In this document: positions 53,001-61,607 of the stretch, one piece after another
How the letters are laid out: the number at the start of each line of letters is the position of its first letter
Numbering within the stretch: the stretch's first letter is position 1
Assembly: GCA_019638385.1 (NCBI GenBank)
Contig: JAHBTW010000005.1
Span: 62,001-126,000, forward strand
Length of the DNA: 64,000 bases
Direction: 5' to 3'
Source of the DNA: Saprospiraceae bacterium
GTDB taxonomy: Bacteria; Bacteroidota; Bacteroidia; Chitinophagales; Saprospiraceae
Notes under the pieces: generated by a model
Told to the model about the DNA's origin: nothing
What the model saw: the letters and a program-made list of their open reading frames with translations, nothing else
Databases searched by the model: none
Made by a program: the position numbers and the translations under genes

Positions 53001-55957
53001 GGGGTGGAATACCGGGCCGTGTTGCGGCGGCGATCCTCGCTGTACCGCCGGTGTTGCAGCAGCAAATGTTCATGGGTGAGCACGGCGGCGTCGAGTTCCT
53101 CCCGCGCGCGTCCGCCCAACGACGAGGGGTACCGCAACCTGGGTTCCACGCTGCGCATTTTGAGCAGGCCGGGCGCCGGGTCGTATTCAAAATACGGCTC
53201 GTGTGCAAAATAAGTCCCGACCCCGCCCACGCTGCGCCAGGCCGTTTGATTCGGCATCACCGGGCCGGCCAGCAGACTTTGTGGATAACGCCAGTCTCGC
53301 CGGGGAAAGTCGCCGCGATTTGGCATTTCGGGCAGCAGCAGGATGGTTTCCGATTGTTGTTCCAAATAGGGAAACTGATCCTTTGTACTATACCGGTACG
53401 GAAAAATATAGCGGTACAAATTGCTCTTTTCGCCGTCGCTGAGCGAAGCAGGCATCACGCGGACGACAATATTCGGCGCTTGTACGGAGTCGTTCAAACT
53501 AAAAATTAGCTTTTTGTGCGGCTCGAAATACACGCTGTCCATGCGGATGAGCCGATCGGTGGTGCGCAGTTCGATGCGGTGGTAGCCGGGCGTTACGCGA
53601 AAGGAATAGGGCCGGTAGTTTTGCGACCAGCCGAAATACACGGGTTTTTGATCTACATACACCACCTGCATCGGCTGTGGAGCGCCGCGCCGCATCACAA
53701 AGGGGGCAAACTGCGTGAGGCTGTCGGGCGCATCGTACGCATAGCGATATACTGCCTCGCCGGGAAAGATGAAGCGGTAATATTCGCTGGTGTCCAAACC
53801 GGTTTTGTCGCGCCAGGCATCGAAGTCAAGCAGGGCGGAGAGATTGCCCGGCTGCTCACGCGCCGCGCTGAACGTGTTGATGAGGCGGCGGGATTTTGTC
53901 TTTTTTTCAAATGAAGGCAGACTCGGCAGGGCGGGTTTAAACTTTTGAGTGACTGCATAAGCCGTAAGATCGGCATCGGGCACGGGGCGGCCGCGCGCGT
54001 CGGTCACGGTCACGGTGAAGTCGGTTTCCATACCGGGATACGCCAACGCGGGATATTCAATGTCCACATTCAACTTATTTCGCTGAAAGCCGATGGCGAA
54101 ATTTTCGGAGCGCAAGCGTCCGCCCCAGAGGTATTGTAAACTGATGGAGTAAGCCTCCTTTTCGCCGGAAGGCCGGGCGATGCGCAAATCGGCGCCGTAG
54201 CCGCGCGCTATCTCGCGGTTGTGCCGGTAGAGGAAGTAGCGGAACGGAATTTGGCGCGGGTTGTCGGCCACGATGAGCAGGGAATCGGCACTGCGATTGG
54301 CCAGACATTGCAGCAGCGGCGGCTCGGAGTCGAGCGAGATGCGGGTCTTCCGCAGGCCGTCGTCCAATTGATAAGCAGCGAAGTGCGGATTGATTTTTTC
54401 TGCAAAAGGCAAGTCCACCACCCGCTCCGCCACGGCATTGCCCACAGGGTCGTACCCGCTGAGCAGTGCCTGTGCAGGCTGCGACTGTCCATCTGCCCGG
54501 TACTCGAAACGGATGGTGTCGCGGTCGAGGGTATGATGAAATTCGCGGCGGGTGTGAAAAAAGTGCAGGGTTTCTTCTTTGGTCACGCGCTCATTATCGG
54601 CAGTGAGCATCACGACATGGAGGCGGTACTCCACATCCGCAACGGGGAAGATGGAATCGGGCAAGAGGATGGCCGTTTCGCCGGCAGGGTCCAGCGGCTG
54701 TTCGTGGCGCCACAGCGTGTCGGGCAGAAACACCTTATCGGCGTGGTATGTCAACACATTCAGCGGGCGCAGGGTGAGCTCCACGCGGGCATCCAGCAGA
54801 TTGAGATCGTTCTCGTCGGTTCCCTTCAGGTGGCAGTGGAATTCCTGTCCGCGAAACTGGTTTTTCCCCTCTGTGCGCAAGGCGAGGGCGGTGCTGCGGA
54901 GTTCATAATCTTCATACCGAAATTGCCCCTTTCGGTAAACTCTTTCTGGTTCTTTTTGCAAAATGATCTCATAATTCTTATCCAATTGCAAGCCTAAACT
55001 ATCGTGTAGCGGAAATTCAAAATCGAATGCGCCGGGTTGTTGCGACCCCATGCGGGCGAGCGTGACGGGGTCTTTTCCATCTTTTTTCAACAGAACAGTA
55101 GCAGAGTCGCGCAGCGGTTTGCCGCGTTGATCTACGAGGAAGGTTTTGAATTTCACCGTATCGCCGGGCAGGTATTTGGGTTTGTTAAAAACCATATAGC
55201 CCTGCCAACGGTCTGCAAACCGTTCCGCGCGGGTTTGCCGGCAGGCGTACTCATCTAAGATACAGGCAATGCTGCGCCCGATGCTTTTGAAAAACTGCCC
55301 GGTGCGCCGGGTGGTGTATTTGCGCCTGCCGGAAACCAAGCTGCTCACGGCATCTGCCGGAAGGCGCACTGCAAACCGAACGGGACGCCACACATAGCGC
55401 AGCGGACTGTTGTTGAGCAGGCGTTTGACAGCGGGGTTGTTCCAACTGCGGCGCAGGTCGTAGTACGTCACGAGGCCGCTGTGCTCCACGGTGAGCATGC
55501 CCTTTTTGTTGGATTTGGGCAGGCGGTAGCTTTGGGTTTTGGCATCAAAAGGGATGCGGCGCTCGTCCACCTTCACGGTCGCGTCGGGCAGGACGCGCCC
55601 CAGTGTGTCCTGCACGGCTATGCAGAGGTCGGCGCCGTTGTCGAGCAGCGTCACATCGAAAAACTGCACGCTGAGCAGGTCCATTTTCAGTTCGTTTTTC
55701 ACGATGCGGGTTTGGAGGTAGTGGCCTGCCGGGAGCCTCCGGTTGAAAGCGCTGCCGGTGGAAAAGGAGTCGGTCAGGGTGTGGAAAAAAGTGGGATCGG
55801 CCTGCCAGGTTTCGGCGCGGCAAATGGCGCCGGCCTGTTGGTTGGAGATGCGGTACAAGTAAGTGTAGGCGCTGCTTTGGCGGCTGTTGAGGAGGTCGTT
55901 TTGCGCAGTCAGCGCCACGTTGCACAGGCAGCACAGGGCGAGGAGGGAGTTTCTCAT
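50066..55957 (-). CDS. Alpha-2-macroglobulin family protein with inserted carboxypeptidase-regulatory and TonB-plug domains
   Basis: The 1963-residue exported protein has a signal peptide (LLALCCLCNVALTAQ). Residues of about 200-1100 are macroglobulin (MG) domains, for example DRWQGYMVFNKPKYLPGDTVKFKTFLVDQRGKPL. Residues 1115-1185 form a CarboxypepD_reg-like domain (GRITDENGEPLIGATVRV), and 1205-1302 a TonB-dependent-receptor plug-like domain (INIRGSRSEGLSYYVDGIRVQ). The A2M domain follows (DYAFWQPRLRTDREGRATFRVAFPDDITQWRA), with thioester motif CNEQ at 1540-1543. Bacterial A2Ms trap peptidases in the periplasm. The plug inserted ahead of the A2M domain is unusual outside Bacteroidota; no beta-barrel is present, so it is not itself a receptor. 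Confidence 0.92.
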   Translation of the reverse strand: MRNSLLALCCLCNVALTAQNDLLNSRQSSAYTYLYRISNQQAGAICRAETWQADPTFFHTLTDSFSTGSAFNRRLPAGHYLQTRIVKNELKMDLLSVQFFDVTLLDNGADLCIAVQDTLGRVLPDATVKVDERRIPFDAKTQSYRLPKSNKKGMLTVEHSGLVTYYDLRRSWNNPAVKRLLNNSPLRYVWRPVRFAVRLPADAVSSLVSGRRKYTTRRTGQFFKSIGRSIACILDEYACRQTRAERFADRWQGYMVFNKPKYLPGDTVKFKTFLVDQRGKPLRDSATVLLKKDGKDPVTLARMGSQQPGAFDFEFPLHDSLGLQLDKNYEIILQKEPERVYRKGQFRYEDYELRSTALALRTEGKNQFRGQEFHCHLKGTDENDLNLLDARVELTLRPLNVLTYHADKVFLPDTLWRHEQPLDPAGETAILLPDSIFPVADVEYRLHVVMLTADNERVTKEETLHFFHTRREFHHTLDRDTIRFEYRADGQSQPAQALLSGYDPVGNAVAERVVDLPFAEKINPHFAAYQLDDGLRKTRISLDSEPPLLQCLANRSADSLLIVADNPRQIPFRYFLYRHNREIARGYGADLRIARPSGEKEAYSISLQYLWGGRLRSENFAIGFQRNKLNVDIEYPALAYPGMETDFTVTVTDARGRPVPDADLTAYAVTQKFKPALPSLPSFEKKTKSRRLINTFSAAREQPGNLSALLDFDAWRDKTGLDTSEYYRFIFPGEAVYRYAYDAPDSLTQFAPFVMRRGAPQPMQVVYVDQKPVYFGWSQNYRPYSFRVTPGYHRIELRTTDRLIRMDSVYFEPHKKLIFSLNDSVQAPNIVVRVMPASLSDGEKSNLYRYIFPYRYSTKDQFPYLEQQSETILLLPEMPNRGDFPRRDWRYPQSLLAGPVMPNQTAWRSVGGVGTYFAHEPYFEYDPAPGLLKMRSVEPRLRYPSSLGGRAREELDAAVLTHEHLLLQHRRYSEDRRRNTARYSTPSVTPPGKARLLLRLTREQGEAWPLNVLLFKVDDSEFVRVYPGYVDLFHNLEAGQYRIALLYADAAYMLFDSIAVRSGGLNFISIQHPPLLPRDSFSTQFHELIEKNLFTPVPDQQQTRQELLEYQDRYMKSFSYTGPGRLYEGRITDENGEPLIGATVRVSNMNIGTVTDLDGFYSLFAPEGAILEVSYTGFESLRVNPGQSGRNDIALSGSGAQLSEVVVMGYRVPLIEQDNITAGQIKNLPTRNLNALAGSVAGISAEEFINIRGSRSEGLSYYVDGIRVQGNMSGLDIRQIHSVEYITGAEALAVFGPEAAGGAMLITTKAGAKGAQFDAAFLEAAGEASSIRSNFSDYAFWQPRLRTDREGRATFRVAFPDDITQWRAFVPAMTGKKQSGVGEARIRSFKPVAARLSVPRFLVAGDTAFAIGKALNYTSDTLNLSTRFAVNEVEAAPREHRIADAATDSVLLAPLHTDSLAVKFVVEKPDGYFDGELRSVPVFPKGLERAAGQFFVLEGDTTIVVALPDSLGETLLYARADVLDVVQEDIARLIHYEYDCNEQMASRLKALLAEEQIAAFKGRPFERKAQVARLIDRLEKNRNEQGLWGWWNRSASVYWISNHVIETLAQARSKGYKVQALPRQFAEEAVWELESTTSNARKLEVLQLMSSFEIPIDYKAYLPFIEKDSTLHPLDRFRLIGLQQLHGLPWQRDSLMAYRQETLFGNVFFSATESELHPSQGTLQLTPAAYRILQRDTTAAPDELRRIRNYLLEQRGAGVWLNTYQTAQIVDLLTADLKKTGADWQPPALQLSGAAQREVSQFPFELRLPPGDTLRVQKTGDYPVYFTAYQRYWDEDARASGEHFEVKSFFAGGSDTLQAGKPERLVVEVTAAKAAQYVLIEIPIPGSCSYESKKQYYRGEVHREYFRHKTAIFCERLGIGTHRFEVELLPRYSGVFALNPAKVELMYFPVFQANAAGRRVRVR

Positions 55958-56170
55958 GCGTTTTTATTTTCTGAGATGCAAGTTGCAGGGGAATTGCATA
56001 ATGCGCCGGAATTTTCGGGGCTTTGTCGGGGGAATGGCTGAAATGCGCTGGGCCATCGTTTCGGAATAACGATTTCCATATATTGCAGCTTTTTTACAAC
56101 AAAAAAGAAATCTTGCTTGCTATTGTGGTAAATTTATTCGTTTTTTGCATAAAACTTACAAAATCTGCCA

Positions 56171-57460
56171 ATGATTCTGGAATTTTCCATTGAAAACTAC
56201 CGCTCCTTTAAAAAGGAATGTACGCTCTCTTTAGTAGCCGAGGCCTCAAAGAGCAAGAGCGACAATGTCTTTGAGCACCAAATGGCCAACGGAGACAGCG
56301 TGCGTTTGCTGAAATCAGCGGTGCTGTACGGCGCCAACGCTTCTGGCAAATCGAACCTGTTGAAGGCTCTTCAAGCGCTTCGCAATATGGCGGGTCATTT
56401 AGGAAGGGCAGGTCTACCCATTAGAGTATACGAACCCTTTTTGTTTGATACGGCCTCGCAAAATGCCCCTACTCGTTTTATCTTGTCCTTTGTTGGGCCA
56501 TCCAATTTTAAATACATATATAGTCTGTTATTCAATGGAACAGAGATCATTGAGGAGTCACTAGACTATTTCCCTAAGAGTCAACGGAAGAATTTATTTA
56601 CTCGTCCAATAGCCAAAAGTAACGACGGTTTGATACACACTGTAAAAATGGGGCAGGATACGGCGTTAAAAACGCTGAAAGTTCTCAAGAACCAGACGGT
56701 CATTTCTAAATTTGGAACAGATTCTCCGGATGAGTTTTTTACTCCTATTTACCTGTATTTCAAGGATGAATTGACGATAATGCGAAACCTTAATTCTAAC
56801 CGGAGAACGGTAGAGGAAAAAATATATGAGTCTCCGCGCTTACAAAAACGATTAAGCAATTTGATCAAGATCGCTGATACAAAGATAGAAGAGATTATAA
56901 TCAAAAAAAATGAGGAAAATGGAGAGAATGAAGGAATAGCAGATGTTTTTGAAATTGCTAAAAGGAGGGTATATCAAAGAACTTATGATTCATTGGGGAA
57001 ACATGTCATGTACAAAAATTACGAAAGAATAGGTGAGGTAGAATTACCGTTTGATCAGGAGTCAAAAGGTACGAACGTACTATTTGTTCTGGGGGCTGAA
57101 ATACTGGAAAAGCTCGATAGAGGAGGCGTTTTCTTAGTGGATGAAATAGACACCAGCCTACACCCTAAACTCGCCAAGTTCTTGGTCATGCTATTCCAGC
57201 ATCCTATTTCCAATCCGCATAACGCTCAATTGATTTTTACTACACACGAAACGACTTTCTTAGACAAGGATATTTTCAGAAAAGACCAGATATGGCTCGC
57301 GGAAAAAAATGAGCTCGGAGAAAGCGAATTGCTTTCCGTACAGGATTTCGATGGCGTGCGGGAAGACACCTCATTTGAAAAATGGTATCTCGCGGGCAAG
57401 TTCGGCGGCATTCCCAATATCCGGGAAATAGAATTTATATTTCAGCATGAGCCGGCGTAA
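56171..57460 (+). CDS. RloA-like AAA ATPase (AbiLi-type)
   Basis: The 429-residue ATPase begins ILEFSIENYRSFKKECTLSL, with Walker A GANASGKS at 54-61. Near the C-terminus it has FLVDEIDTSLHPKL (Walker B and D-loop) and LIFTTHETTFLD (H-loop), the AAA_15/SMC-like arrangement of COG1106. It overlaps the RloB-like gene by 14 bases. RloA-RloB pairs, such as AbiLi-AbiLii, are phage-defence modules in which the ATPase is thought to sense infection. The middle of the gene is AT-rich (17 G+C of 60 at 56881-56940), unlike its neighbours, which suggests transfer. Confidence 0.9.
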   Translation: MILEFSIENYRSFKKECTLSLVAEASKSKSDNVFEHQMANGDSVRLLKSAVLYGANASGKSNLLKALQALRNMAGHLGRAGLPIRVYEPFLFDTASQNAPTRFILSFVGPSNFKYIYSLLFNGTEIIEESLDYFPKSQRKNLFTRPIAKSNDGLIHTVKMGQDTALKTLKVLKNQTVISKFGTDSPDEFFTPIYLYFKDELTIMRNLNSNRRTVEEKIYESPRLQKRLSNLIKIADTKIEEIIIKKNEENGENEGIADVFEIAKRRVYQRTYDSLGKHVMYKNYERIGEVELPFDQESKGTNVLFVLGAEILEKLDRGGVFLVDEIDTSLHPKLAKFLVMLFQHPISNPHNAQLIFTTHETTFLDKDIFRKDQIWLAEKNELGESELLSVQDFDGVREDTSFEKWYLAGKFGGIPNIREIEFIFQHEPA

Positions 57461-58550
57461 GGCTACCCAGCGATACAGCGTCCTCATCGTATGTGAAGGC
57501 GGCCATACAGAACCCAACTATTTTAAAGGAATAAGGGAGGAGGTGATCGCTCAAGGTCTCTGGACGGAAGGAATCGAGATCACCATAAGACCCAAGCCGC
57601 CCTTGGATGAAGAAGATACTCCCGCTCCTTCGAGACACAAAAAAGCCAGAGCAAGACGCCAATTGAAAGCCGGGATTGAAACGGTACCTGTACCGGATGT
57701 CGAAGAGGAATATAAAGCCTATCCTACACGATTTGTACGGGAAGCTCAAAAGGGGTTGGAAGACGGCGCCTTTGATGAGGCATGGGCTGTATTTGACAAG
57801 GATTATCACCCACGCCATGCCGAAGCATTTCAACTTGCTGCGATGCCCGTAAATGGCAAATATGCGCAAATTGCATTTTCCAGTATTTCATTCGAGCATT
57901 GGGTATTGCTGCACTTCGAGAAGAATGCCGCAGCGTTTCTCAAGTCGGAATGCAAAAACCCATCAAAGGCCGTGATCCACTGCGGTACCGGCGGCCATTC
58001 AGAAGATTGTTACGGGGCGAAATGTGTAGCCGGCTACATGAGGGCTTGTGGCTACCTCCCTGATTATTCCAAACAAGCCAATATTGATTTGTTTTCGGCT
58101 TTAAAAATCTCAACACACCAGGCTGTCGAGAATGCTTCCTGGCTAAGAAGCAAGGTATCCGGAGTACCGGTTTTCACACTCAACCCCTACACGGACGTGG
58201 ACATTCTCGTGGCGCGCCTGCTTAAATTAGAAAACCAATACCTCTGGTTAAAGCCGAATACTTTCTGGGCAAACGAAGATATTCATATCGCATTTGGCGA
58301 AATTTCGGACAGCCAAATGCAGATGACCGTGTCTAACAAAAAGGATGTCGCAATAGCCTTCCACAAAGCGATAGAAGTTTTGAGCAATGGAGAAGTTTTG
58401 GATCAACAATCTCTAAGGACGGGCATCATAGCCCCTCGTGAATCCTACAGCGTATTAGTGCAGATTCCGCCCGATCATGGCCGCCTGCCCAATTGTGAAG
58501 TTCGAATAGTTTTGGATGACGGCTTTGTTTTGGTTGTGGAAATGAGTTGA
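57447..58550 (+). CDS. rloB: RloB-like TOPRIM protein (AbiLii-type) with C-terminal extension
   Basis: The 367-residue protein starts with LIVCEGGHTEPNYFKGI, where E17 is the TOPRIM glutamate, and has VFDKDYHP with D117 and D119, then SFEHWVLLHFE: the RloB pattern. The fold is expected to be a metal-dependent nuclease. Typical RloB proteins have about 200 residues. Here a linker (residues 50-75) and a C-terminal domain of about 110 residues (NTFWANEDIHIAFGEI ... VRIVLDDGFVLVVEMS, beta-rich) are added. The start overlaps the ATPase gene, so the pair is translated together. Confidence 0.87.
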   Translation: MSRRKATQRYSVLIVCEGGHTEPNYFKGIREEVIAQGLWTEGIEITIRPKPPLDEEDTPAPSRHKKARARRQLKAGIETVPVPDVEEEYKAYPTRFVREAQKGLEDGAFDEAWAVFDKDYHPRHAEAFQLAAMPVNGKYAQIAFSSISFEHWVLLHFEKNAAAFLKSECKNPSKAVIHCGTGGHSEDCYGAKCVAGYMRACGYLPDYSKQANIDLFSALKISTHQAVENASWLRSKVSGVPVFTLNPYTDVDILVARLLKLENQYLWLKPNTFWANEDIHIAFGEISDSQMQMTVSNKKDVAIAFHKAIEVLSNGEVLDQQSLRTGIIAPRESYSVLVQIPPDHGRLPNCEVRIVLDDGFVLVVEMS

Positions 58551-58569
58551 AGCTCCTGCCAAAACGCTA

Positions 58570-58730
58570 ACCTACACTTTGAGCCCCTGCGAGAATAAAT
58601 ATATCACGCCAAGTCGCCAAGCCGCCAAGACAACCCACACTTTGCGCCTTTGCGAGCATAAAATATATTACGCCAAGCCGCCAGAAAAAACCCACACTTT
58701 GCGCCTCCGCGCCTTTGCGAGAAAAAAGTA
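58570..58730. repeat. Direct repeat of about 60 bp built of eight-base words (array J)
   Basis: Copies begin at 58570, 58633 and 58690 with ACC(T/C)ACACTTTG. Within them are eight-base words CGCCAAGT, CGCCAAGC, CGCCAAGA and TTTGCGCC, TTTGCGAG. The third copy is incomplete. It fills the gap between the RloB-like gene and the ABC transporter promoter. Confidence 0.75.
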
Positions 58731-58789
58731 TCCCCTCACCCGACGAAATCGCCATTTCAAAGACGAATCTCCCTGCTTTACAGAACAAA

Positions 58790-58822
58790 TTTTTTCTCAG
58801 CGCCCCACGCACGATACCTTTG
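58790..58822 (+). promoter_or_regulatory. Promoter of the ABC exporter/two-component operon
   Basis: A T-run (58790-58795), a 19-base spacer and TACCTTTG (58815-58822) match the Bacteroidota consensus apart from the final base of the -33 box, 18 bases before the ATG at 58841. Confidence 0.55.
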
Positions 58823-58840
58823 CTGCGTACCAACAAACCA

Positions 58841-59758
58841 ATGTATATGCACATCATTGAAGCCACCGGGCTGTCATATCGTTTCTCCCGCAACGACCGA
58901 CCGGTTTTAGACAACATCCAACTCCAGGTAAAGGAGGGCAGTATTTACGGGTTTCTGGGGCCGAACGGAGCCGGTAAAACCACCACGCTGCGACTCATCC
59001 TTGGTCTGCTCCGCAAACAGGAGGGCGATATTTCCATCTTCGGAGAAGCGTTCGGGCGGCGGCGGGTGGCGCTGCTGCGCCGCATCGGTACGCTCATCGA
59101 AAGCCCTTCGGTGTATGGGCATCTCACGGCCACCGAAAATCTGGCCGTTTGGCAAAAAGTATTTCAGTGCCCCCGCAGCCGCATCGCGGAGGTGCTGAAA
59201 ATCGTGGGGCTGCAAGACACCGGTTCCAAAAAAGCGCGACAGTTTTCACTCGGCATGAAACAACGCCTCGGCATCGCAGCCGCACTCCTGCACCAACCCG
59301 ACTTGCTGGTGCTCGACGAACCCACTAACGGGCTTGACCCCGCCGGCATCGTGGAAATGCGCGAATTGCTCAAAAAGCTCAACAAAGAGCAGGGCATTAC
59401 CATCCTCATTTCCAGCCATCTCCTGCCCGAAATTGAAAAATTGGCCACCGACGTGGGTATCATCCACCGGGGGCAAATGCTGTTTCAGGGCACACTCGAA
59501 GCGCTCATGCAACGGCAGCGGCAGGCATCCCGCATTGTGATGGAAACCGGCGACAACCCCGCCGCCCTGCAATTGCTCGCCGGCCTCCACATTCCGGCCC
59601 GCATGGAGGACAACGGCATTTCGTTGGCAGCAGCCGAAAAATCCGTTCTGGCCGACATCAACCGGCAACTGGTACTACAGGGCATTGACGTGTGGCGCAT
59701 CGCTGCCGTAGAAGAAGATTTGGAATCCGTATTTATGAACCTTACCAATACCAATTGA
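58841..59758 (+). CDS. ABC transporter ATP-binding protein
   Basis: The start at 58841 (or ATG at 58847) gives about 305 residues. Walker A is GPNGAGKTTT, the signature FSLGMKQRLGIAAAL, Walker B LLVLDEPTNGLDP and the H-loop LISSHLLPEIE. The sequence is closest to ATPases of bacitracin- or lantibiotic-type exporters (BcrA/NukF-like). The next gene starts one base after its stop and encodes the permease. The longer frame to 58715 runs through array J and the promoter and is not used. Confidence 0.93.
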   Translation: MYMHIIEATGLSYRFSRNDRPVLDNIQLQVKEGSIYGFLGPNGAGKTTTLRLILGLLRKQEGDISIFGEAFGRRRVALLRRIGTLIESPSVYGHLTATENLAVWQKVFQCPRSRIAEVLKIVGLQDTGSKKARQFSLGMKQRLGIAAALLHQPDLLVLDEPTNGLDPAGIVEMRELLKKLNKEQGITILISSHLLPEIEKLATDVGIIHRGQMLFQGTLEALMQRQRQASRIVMETGDNPAALQLLAGLHIPARMEDNGISLAAAEKSVLADINRQLVLQGIDVWRIAAVEEDLESVFMNLTNTN

Positions 59759-59759
59759 T

Positions 59760-60545
59760 ATGACCCTCTCTTTCATCCACAGCTTTCAGAGCGAATGGCT
59801 CAAATCGCGGCGCAGCCTCACTTCCTGGCTCGTCATCATCGGCGGATTTTTTATACCCCTCATCTTTTTCATCGGCCGCATCGTGTATCGGGAAAAAACG
59901 GCAGCAGAAAGCGCCTCGCCCGAATTTTGGCAAAACCTCGCAGGGCAGTGCTGGCAACTCATGGCTTTGTTTTTACTGCCGATGGGCATCATTTTGGCCA
60001 CCAGCCTCATCACGCAAATTGAATTCCGAAACAACACCTGGAAGCAGGTACACACTACGCCGCAAAGCTACTCGGTCATTTTTTGGGGCAAACTGGCGGT
60101 CATCATGGCCATGCTGGTGCAATTTTTTATCCTGTTCAACATCGGCATTTTTCTGGCGGGCGCATTACCGGCCCTGCTTTTCCCGGCCATAGACTATCCG
60201 CAACAACCGTTTCCGTTTCGATTTTTTTGGGACACCGGTCTCCGCTTTTTCATAGCCTCTTTGCCGATTGTGGCCATGCAATATCTCATCAGTTTGCAAT
60301 TCCGTAATTTCTTTGTGCCGCTCGGCGCAGGCATCGGGTTGCTGCTGGCTTCCCTCACGGTGCTCGAATGGGAATATGGCTACCTCCTGCCTTATTCGTA
60401 TTCTCCGTACAACTTTTTCATCCTGCGCGGCGCCGATATGAAAGCTCTCGCCGGAACGGACCTCGAATGGTATGCGCTCGGATATTCCGTCCTTTTTATC
60501 GCAGTGAGTTTTGTTTTGTACATTGCCAAAAAAGACAAAGGCTAA
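59760..60545 (+). CDS. ABC-2 type transporter permease
   Basis: The 261-residue protein has six transmembrane segments and the block QIEFRNNTWKQVHTTPQSYSVIFWGKL, typical of the MutE/EpiE-like permeases of lantibiotic-immunity or BcrB-type transporters. It forms the membrane part of the exporter with the preceding ATPase. One base separates the two genes and three separate it from the kinase gene. The exported substrate is unknown. Confidence 0.9.
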   Translation: MTLSFIHSFQSEWLKSRRSLTSWLVIIGGFFIPLIFFIGRIVYREKTAAESASPEFWQNLAGQCWQLMALFLLPMGIILATSLITQIEFRNNTWKQVHTTPQSYSVIFWGKLAVIMAMLVQFFILFNIGIFLAGALPALLFPAIDYPQQPFPFRFFWDTGLRFFIASLPIVAMQYLISLQFRNFFVPLGAGIGLLLASLTVLEWEYGYLLPYSYSPYNFFILRGADMKALAGTDLEWYALGYSVLFIAVSFVLYIAKKDKG

Positions 60546-60548
60546 GGC

Positions 60549-61607
60549 ATGAAAAAATCAGTCATCGTGTTGTTGCACAGCGGGTATTGGTTTTTGTACT
60601 TGTGTTTGCTGGTGCTTATTTTGATGTGCCTTAGCGTCGGTACTGAGCTAAAAAACGATGCGCTGTTTTTCAGTTTTCGCTTCGGCGCTATTTTCGTCGG
60701 CTTTGCCGTCATACCGGCAGTAGCGGGGTTTTACACCTTTTACAGCATTTTGTTTAACCGCTTTCTGACGCGCAAAAAAATTCCGCTGCTTTTTCTCGCC
60801 GGCATCGGGGCGGCTATTTTGTGCGGCCTGCTGGGCATGTTCAACCTCTTTATTTTGGGTTCTTTTAAAATCGGTCCGGGCGTCGGCGCCGACGGTTGGG
60901 TGGCGATGCTGAGTATTACGCTTTTTATCGCCGTCATTGCGGTACTCAACGGCGGCATGGGTTTGTTGTTGAGGGGGTTCATTCGCTGGTACGATGAGTT
61001 GAAACTCAAAGAAGACCTCGCCCGCAAGAATTTTGAAACCGAACTGGCCTTGGTCAAAGCGCGCCTCGATCCGCATTTTTTGTTCAATACCATCAACAAC
61101 ATTGACGTGCTCATCAGCCGGGACCCCGCCCGCGCCTCGGCGTATCTCCAAAAGCTATCGGACATCATGCGGTACATGCTGTACGAAACCCGCTCGGCAC
61201 AGATACCGCTGCGCGACGAGTGGACGTACATCGAGAAATTCATTGAGTTGCAAAAAATCAGAACCTCCGTGTCCAATTATGCCGCGTATGAATGCAGCGG
61301 CGAGATAGACGAAGTTCGGATTGCGCCTATGATTCTGATTCCTTTTGTGGAAAACGCGTTCAAACACGCCGAGCGGGTGAAGAGCGAAAACGCCATTCGC
61401 ATTCATCTGCACGCCGAGGCCGGGCAGTTGGTGTTTGAGTGTGAAAACAAGTTCCTGCCCACAGCGGCGCTCCCTGCCGAATACGGCGGCTTGGGAAATG
61501 ATCTGATCGAAAAGCGCCTGCAACTGCTCTATCCGGACCGGCACCGCCTTGCTGTTCACAAAAACAACCACCTTTACAGCGTACAATTGGTCATTCAAAC
61601 GGCATGA
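60549..61607 (+). CDS. LytS/YehU-type sensor histidine kinase
   Basis: The 352-residue protein has four transmembrane segments in the first 145 residues and a short coiled linker (KLKEDLARKNFETELALVKAR). The His_kinase domain follows, with LDPHFLFNTINNID holding the phospho-accepting His, and an ATP-binding part with MILIPFVENAFKHA and YGGLGNDLIEKRL. It probably senses a membrane or cell-wall signal through its transmembrane part. It overlaps the response regulator gene by four bases. Confidence 0.94.
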   Translation: MKKSVIVLLHSGYWFLYLCLLVLILMCLSVGTELKNDALFFSFRFGAIFVGFAVIPAVAGFYTFYSILFNRFLTRKKIPLLFLAGIGAAILCGLLGMFNLFILGSFKIGPGVGADGWVAMLSITLFIAVIAVLNGGMGLLLRGFIRWYDELKLKEDLARKNFETELALVKARLDPHFLFNTINNIDVLISRDPARASAYLQKLSDIMRYMLYETRSAQIPLRDEWTYIEKFIELQKIRTSVSNYAAYECSGEIDEVRIAPMILIPFVENAFKHAERVKSENAIRIHLHAEAGQLVFECENKFLPTAALPAEYGGLGNDLIEKRLQLLYPDRHRLAVHKNNHLYSVQLVIQTA

